A stretch of 64,000 nucleotides of DNA, taken from assembly GCF_021130785.1 (NCBI RefSeq), contig NC_060213.1, forward strand, positions 97,394,501-97,458,500, in the 5' to 3' direction. A program made the position numbers and the translations under genes. A model generated the notes under the pieces. That model did no database searches and was not told the origin of the DNA. It saw only the letters and a list, made by a program, of their open reading frames with translations. Below, one piece after another: positions 58,462 to 64,000 of this stretch (position 1 is its first letter; each line of letters starts with the position of its first letter). This DNA comes from Homalodisca vitripennis (lineage: Eukaryota; Arthropoda; Insecta; Hemiptera; Cicadellidae).

Positions 58462-61400
58462 CCTTAATTCATAATCTGTACTTTTTAAAGTTTCAACATA
58501 CCCCTGAATTCAGTACAGTTACTACTCTCTAGCCAACACATTGGTGGTAAACCATGTTTCATTAGCCACGCTTCTCTTGTCATGCTTTTTCCATGTTTCA
58601 GAATGTGAATTCTGTAATAACAAAATTAATAAGTAATTTAGACTATGCCATTTAATTATTTGATTAGACCAGTTTATTTTTTATACAAATATCATGGAAA
58701 TCTCTGTACGTCAATTTTAATGTGAAATTGTTACATTTATTACCTGATTCATTGAAATAATTTGTTTGTATTAGTTAAGCTTGAGAACTGTATTAAATCA
58801 TAGATCCTCATAGTTTATTACATCATAAAAGTCCGTAAACTAGAAAGAGATAAACGTCGATTTTAGGATTCCTCCACACTGTCCAGATTTCTTCAAAAGT
58901 TTAATTGTTACCGAACTTCTATGGAGGTATTAAATCAAATATCTTCGAGTATTGGAGAGAAATTCAAGTTATTTCACAGGTAGGCTACTCATTTGTTTCT
59001 CTCTCCCACTCTGAGGCTTCCCAGAACTTCAATACTAAATCTAAAAAGGATTAGAAGGTTCGAGTATTTTTCTACGATTATCACTTTTCTCAGGAGTGTT
59101 TATACCCATGGCGTCTCTGTTTTTCAATGGACCAACCTTAAATCATATTGATCCTATATCTACGCTACCATACCTGTGTACAAGTCCAAGTCAGCGAGCT
59201 CTCAGGCAGCACTCAGCTTCCAAATAATGTAAAGGTGGTCGATGATTACTCAATGAGACACTACGGTTCTGAAATTGGTGCTCAACGTAGTTAAGATACC
59301 TAGAGTTATTAATTACAGTAAATTTATCAAGTTTATGTTTTTGACATTTATAACATTTCCAATTCGTCAGGAGATTTCTCAATGGGATTCTCTGTACGTT
59401 TTGACTTACTATCTCAGCTTACGCTGTTCAGCACTACTGAAGAAAGGGCACTTCATTGAGACTTGTTATGCACCACAGTATAAACTGGATTTGTTCGTTG
59501 TCTATTTTATCATGAGCATTTATTGCTGTATATTCAATCATTATCTTAGAGTTCGCTCAGGTAAAGTATTGTGGAAGGTAATTTATTTAAGTTTTTAAAT
59601 TACATGTAAAATTTAAGAAACAACACAAACCTGTGTACAGAAAGTGATGAGTTTATTACTTTATCAATAATTAAATTATACCATAAAATCCTTTATGCTT
59701 AAAATAAGGAATTAAAATTAAATACTTCAATCTCAGAATCGTGGGAAACGCTCGAAGTTGGATGACAGTAGCTCAGATTCTCAAGGACGGCTAAATCAAA
59801 GTGGGATGGGATATTTGGTAGGGTTCTGAAGTCCTTGGTAGTCTGGGATATGGCGATGTAGTAGACTTTACTTCTGTTTGACGGTTTGTGTCAATCTCAT
59901 CAAATTGTACGTAAAAATTAAAAGAGGAGTAAGATCAAAATGTCAGATGACGGAATCAAAAGTTATAGTTTAGAAAGGTAACAGAGTAAAATATTATATG
60001 AAATAAAAGAAAGGTCAATGGATATAAATACAATGTATCTTTTTATTTAAGTTATCAAGATTTTAGGAAAACATTAATAAGTATTGAAGAACCCGAACAT
60101 ACTTCAGTAGCCTCAAAACTCAGAATAATGTTTGTCAGATAGGTCATTAGTTACTTAAGTATAATAATTGTAAATTAAAAGAAATGTGATTATGAGATTG
60201 CATGATTAGTCAGTAATGAAGTAATTAAGAAAGATGATTAGATAATCATTATAACTTGTGTACTCGTATGTCTAAAATATTCGTTTGGATATTAGTATTT
60301 TTGGAAATCTAAATAAATAGTTCGAATAAATCAGGAAAAATGACATTTTGTATCAATAATTTAAAATATGTCTAGTATTACGAGTAATAATGATGATATG
60401 TTTTTGAAGTATACCTAAATGTGTTTGGTATAGTGAATGTAGTATTATATGTCTTTATTTGTATTGAACTCAATGATGAGTTAATCGTTGTGTTTTGTGA
60501 CGAGAATTGTTGAGTGATTTTCAAATTTTAGTTGTTATTTTCGTGTATTTCGTCGAGTATAGTAAATTATGTTCTTTTAACAAATGCTAAATTAAAAAAT
60601 AAATATAGCGTAGAGAACAAAGGTGAATTCATTTTTATTTAGTTTATTCTTAATTTAAATCAACATAAAAGGTTTTCATTGAAGGTTCGGCGATTACTAG
60701 AGGAATAAATGTTCTGATTCATAAAATGAAACCTTATATAAAATTATTAATTCGTGATTAACATGTTTGTTTAGGGATTTTAAACTTCTATTATGTTATA
60801 TGAGGCAGATATTTAAGGAACATCTCACTAAACAATTTTAGTTCTATTATCACAGTACTTGGACAGTATAAGAATGTGTGCTTAGACAATTTCTAGTGAG
60901 GCATTTCTTCATAAATTAAAATATACACTTTCATACTATACTAAACAAACACATGCTACAATTTTAAGGAGCTGCAATCAACATTCAGGTTAGAATGACT
61001 GACTGCAGCTTTCAAACAATGAATCTCGAAATATAAACCTTCCTCGTTTTTCAATGACAGCCTTCATTTATGTAAAATGTTTATAAGAGTACTCCAGATA
61101 AATCTGATCTGGGAAGTGGGGTGCGGTTTACTGTCCATACGTCCAGGCTTGCGATGATATGACATATAGACAAATTAACTCAGTTTTAACAAATACATCG
61201 GAAGTTTAATATTTTTCAGGCTGTTATCAGTTGTTAGCGTTACAGCGGCGGAACTAGCTTATTGAATGACCTATTGTTATGTAAAAGGCTTACTCAATTA
61301 TGTTGTGCATGCACATATTACAAATAAATAATTTTTTATTGAACTTATTAGTAAAACAATGTCGTGAGTCTTTGATTAAATGTAAATAATAGTTATTTGT

Positions 61401-63232
61401 GTTGACTCTTGCAATAAAATAAAATGGAATGTAATATTATTGTTTAGTAAGAAAAAGTCAGGAACTACAGTAATAATAGTATTGTATTAAACTGATGTAA
61501 TGTAACTAATTGCGTTGTAGATTATTATAATAGCATTTCTAGTGTTGTTGGTTTAATGTTCATAACTATTATATTTATCTTAAGACATTATATAATACAA
61601 TTGAGCAATCTTATTGGTTAGTAGACCTAAATAGGTAAATCTTTTTTTATATATTCGTGATGAACTTAATGCTTATGTGGAAACAAAACAATTATGATCA
61701 TTTGCTAAAAGTATATAACTACATTGTGTAAGTCGTAATGCTTAGCTTTGAGATTCTAAGACACAACTTAGTGAAATTTTTTACTACAAAAGTATAAAAA
61801 ATCGAATTCGTCAGTAAAAAACTACAATTTTGTATTCTATCATTCTTTTATAATTATATTAGTCTTTGAAATATTACAAAAGTCAATTTTATTTTTAAAT
61901 TAATGTTTTTTTAAATAATTAATCAAACATTTTTACAAATTTGATCTTCTAAATACGTCCAAACTCCCAAAACGTATACTGTGGAGATATGAATAAAGTA
62001 AACTGGCAAATGAATTACGCTTAATTTCAATATTTTCCGTCAAGTAATAAAATGTTAATACCGATCTTTTCATAAAAAATCAAGAAATCCATTTTATATT
62101 GATTGTGATTTTAATTATTGTCATTCTAATGACTTTTACTAGCAGTCAATTAAAGGCTTATTCAAGAACTTAAAAAATGTAATATGATTTTTTTAAGAAA
62201 ATCTTTAATTTTACCACTAATGAACACAGAAATTTTCTATTTTAGCCATCTTGAACATCAAATTCAAAGAGCTATATAGTGTAACTCCGGTTATATACAA
62301 CCTACTAAAAATAAAAACTCTATCTTTTAGTAGTCTAATTTAACTATCTTTACTTTCGTTTCATACCACTTTTTGTATAATACTTTTAGTTTTAGAGATT
62401 TTTTAATGGCTAAAAACTTGCATTTTTTTTGCTAAAACTACAACCTTTAGGCGCCAATATCTCAAAATGTATTGACTGTAAAAAGATTCTCATAGAAAAT
62501 AAAACATTTTCCCTTCAAACTTAGAATTTGTCCCTTTTTCGAATGGTGAGGTTATTCTATTATAACAACATTTCTAACCCCTTGAAGGGGTGGCGTCCAC
62601 CACTACGGTAAAAACATACGTCGGTACTATATAACTTTTGTTTCTAGGGGTACTCCCTAGCTACAGTCCAAATCTCACTCCAATCCATCTAATCCAAAAA
62701 TTGATAGCCAAAATGCCCCAGTGACTGTATTATTAGCATTTTAATTAAATCAGAACCGTTCCAATTTTCCGCTCTATTCCGCAGATGTTTGGGGTTTGTC
62801 GGTGGGTGGTAGTCGGAACTGACCCCTCCCTCACCACCACACGCTTTTATTCCGAGCCCGCTTATCAGACATACAAAGCGCACCCTGAGACGCGAGTTAG
62901 AAGCTTTCGTTATTGGGCTAGTCTAGTATTAGGTTATGAATATCAGGAAATCAAACTTTGCTCGGTAATTTTTTTCTGGTAAATCGTGTTTTGGGATTCA
63001 TTTGATGACATGCTTTCCGCAAACGATAAAACTATAAATGCCATGGATATTGTCATCTTCTGCATTAAAGGATGCTAGAGCAAAAGATGCGTTTATGTTT
63101 TTTTTTAATTTTTTTTACGAAACTCTTCAGAATATAAAAAAAGACGTACAAAATCATTTGAAAATTTTTAGTTGGTTCATTAAAATTCGTATTTAAAAAC
63201 AACAGTAACCAAAAGAATTTCTATTTATGCGA

Positions 63233-63559
63233 TTAGAAATCCCGTTCCTCAGGGCAAAGCAATGCACCGCAATGGATACACAAAATTCCAAATGGTCCTA
63301 AGGCGTGATATTGCACAGCTGCAGTAACGGTACATTAATATGTCGGTAAATAATTATTAAGTTCTAAAGCCCTACGACGTCTTCCGTCACAACGTTTTTG
63401 TTCTTCTAATCGGTATTCTCGTTGTTCGTTATTTTAGGTAGCTGCACGTTGTTCCGCACGTTGCCGCAAATCTTGTAGAGTCGAAACATCTAAATCATGA
63501 GACGCTTCTGCTCGTATAATTTCAGTTAAGGTTTGCAGGATTTGGACTTCAGCAGTACG
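63233..63559 (-). pseudogene. Helitron Rep/helicase N-terminal remnant
   Basis: The minus-strand frame reads an arginine/glutamate-rich segment (DLRQRAEQRAAT, NNEQREYRLEEQKRCDGRRR) followed by YHALGPFGILCIHCGALLCP and EER. The last part matches the family's N-terminal zinc-finger phrase (NLGxMxxxCxxCGALHxxxE). Helitrons replicate as rolling circles using this protein's HUH nuclease and helicase, neither of which survives here. Two in-frame TAA codons (63436-63434 and 63337-63335) and a final TAA at 63235-63233 break it. Confidence 0.7.
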
Positions 63560-63963
63560 TATTTAAAATAGACAAATAGATTAAATTTTAAAATGAAAGC
63601 AATTATTCATAAACTTATATTACAGTAAAAATTTTCTTTCGGTTTGAACCTTCGTTAACATATACAAAAACTGTAGTTTTACTCCTTGGCATTTCTTATG
63701 GAACATCAGCTGTAAGGATTGGCTTACTACTCTTGTTATGATACGTCAGATGTCATTAATTGTAGAATGTAAACAAAGAAATCATTAATTACTTTGTAAC
63801 AGTTTTTCATTATTTGAAAACACGTATAAAACAACGTTTTCTAAAAATGAAACCTATTTATCCCCCGCAAAACCTCCTGCACACTAAATTTCATGAAAAT
63901 CATTGGAGCCGTTTCCGAGATTCAAATTATATACACAAGATGTCCTTGTTTAAAGGTATTAGA
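63233..63963 (-). mobile_element. Helitron 5' portion with Rep-Hel N-terminal remnant
   Basis: On the minus strand it starts TCTAATACCTTTAAACAAGG next to an A, as Helitron 5' ends (A|TC) do. It continues with the insect-Helitron phrase TCTCGGAAACGGCTCCAATG and AATTTCATGAAATTTAG-like sequence. About 400 bp in is a degenerate coding segment for the start of the Helitron replication-helicase protein. The copy stops near 63233; the Rep and helicase domains are absent. Confidence 0.7.
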
Positions 63964-64000
63964 TAACCTAATACCACTCAATAACGCATTTATCTTGATT

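Larger units (their letters stand above)
57166..63232. other. Long stretch, no gene recognised
   Basis: Mostly AT-rich. It contains a 32-bp tandem duplication and a hAT-like terminus, listed separately. A GC-richer block at 62575-62960 carries chance frames on both strands and no motif I can name. The frame at 59275-59598 (107 codons, hydrophobic) matches no family I recognise. Confidence 0.4.

Noticed and set aside
1..64000. CRISPR array, bacterial operon or integrated virus
   Set aside because: No regularly spaced short repeats, no ribosome-binding-site-led gene runs, and the only reverse transcriptases are of the non-LTR LINE type; no viral structural or replication genes were recognised.

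Overview
This is an AT-rich animal nuclear genome window, most likely from an insect. Its only recognisable host gene is spliced with GT-AG introns and gives an arthropod-type Dullard protein. Nearly everything else that can be recognised is transposon sequence of kinds common in insects: Tc1/mariner, pogo-like, Merlin-like and Helitron DNA transposons, CR1/Jockey-like and R1-like LINEs, and a 5S-rRNA-derived SINE. I see no bacterial features, no CRISPR array and no virus. The exact order is an inference; the repeat mix would suit a hemipteran.

The central gene is Dullard/CTDNEP1, the nuclear-envelope/ER HAD-type phosphatase that acts on lipin. It lies on the minus strand from 45018 (ATG) down to 12725 (stop). 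All six coding exons were found by reading through the splice sites: 45018-44920, 23458-23392, 16372-16182, 13799-13696, 13317-13193 and 12870-12725. The joined frame is 732 nt, or 243 residues, with every splice phase matching. The introns are 21.5 kb, 7.0 kb, 2.4 kb, 378 bp and 322 bp.

Layout: 1-12.7 kb lies downstream of the gene and holds a pogo-like MITE, a 5S-SINE, a dispersed repeat and one exon-like GC-richer block. 12.7-23.5 kb holds exons 6 to 2. 23.5-44.9 kb is intron 1, packed with mobile DNA: a nearly intact LINE only about 0.4 kb from exon 2, a complete 2.5-kb mariner-type transposon with an open transposase and ~490-bp terminal inverted repeats, a second LINE tail, a Merlin-like element with an exact 8-bp target duplication nested in an older degenerate reading frame, and a hAT-like MITE. 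45-64 kb lies upstream of the gene and holds a 219-bp foldback element, a SINE tail, three head-to-tail copies of a 1.1-1.4 kb repeat, an R1-like LINE 3' end, and the 5' end of a Helitron at the right edge.

The two strongest observations are the Dullard gene itself, including its TE-loaded first intron, and the apparently intact D-D41-D mariner. The tandem triplication at 50.2-54.0 kb and the Merlin-like element with its duplicated subterminal region are the least conventional structures.
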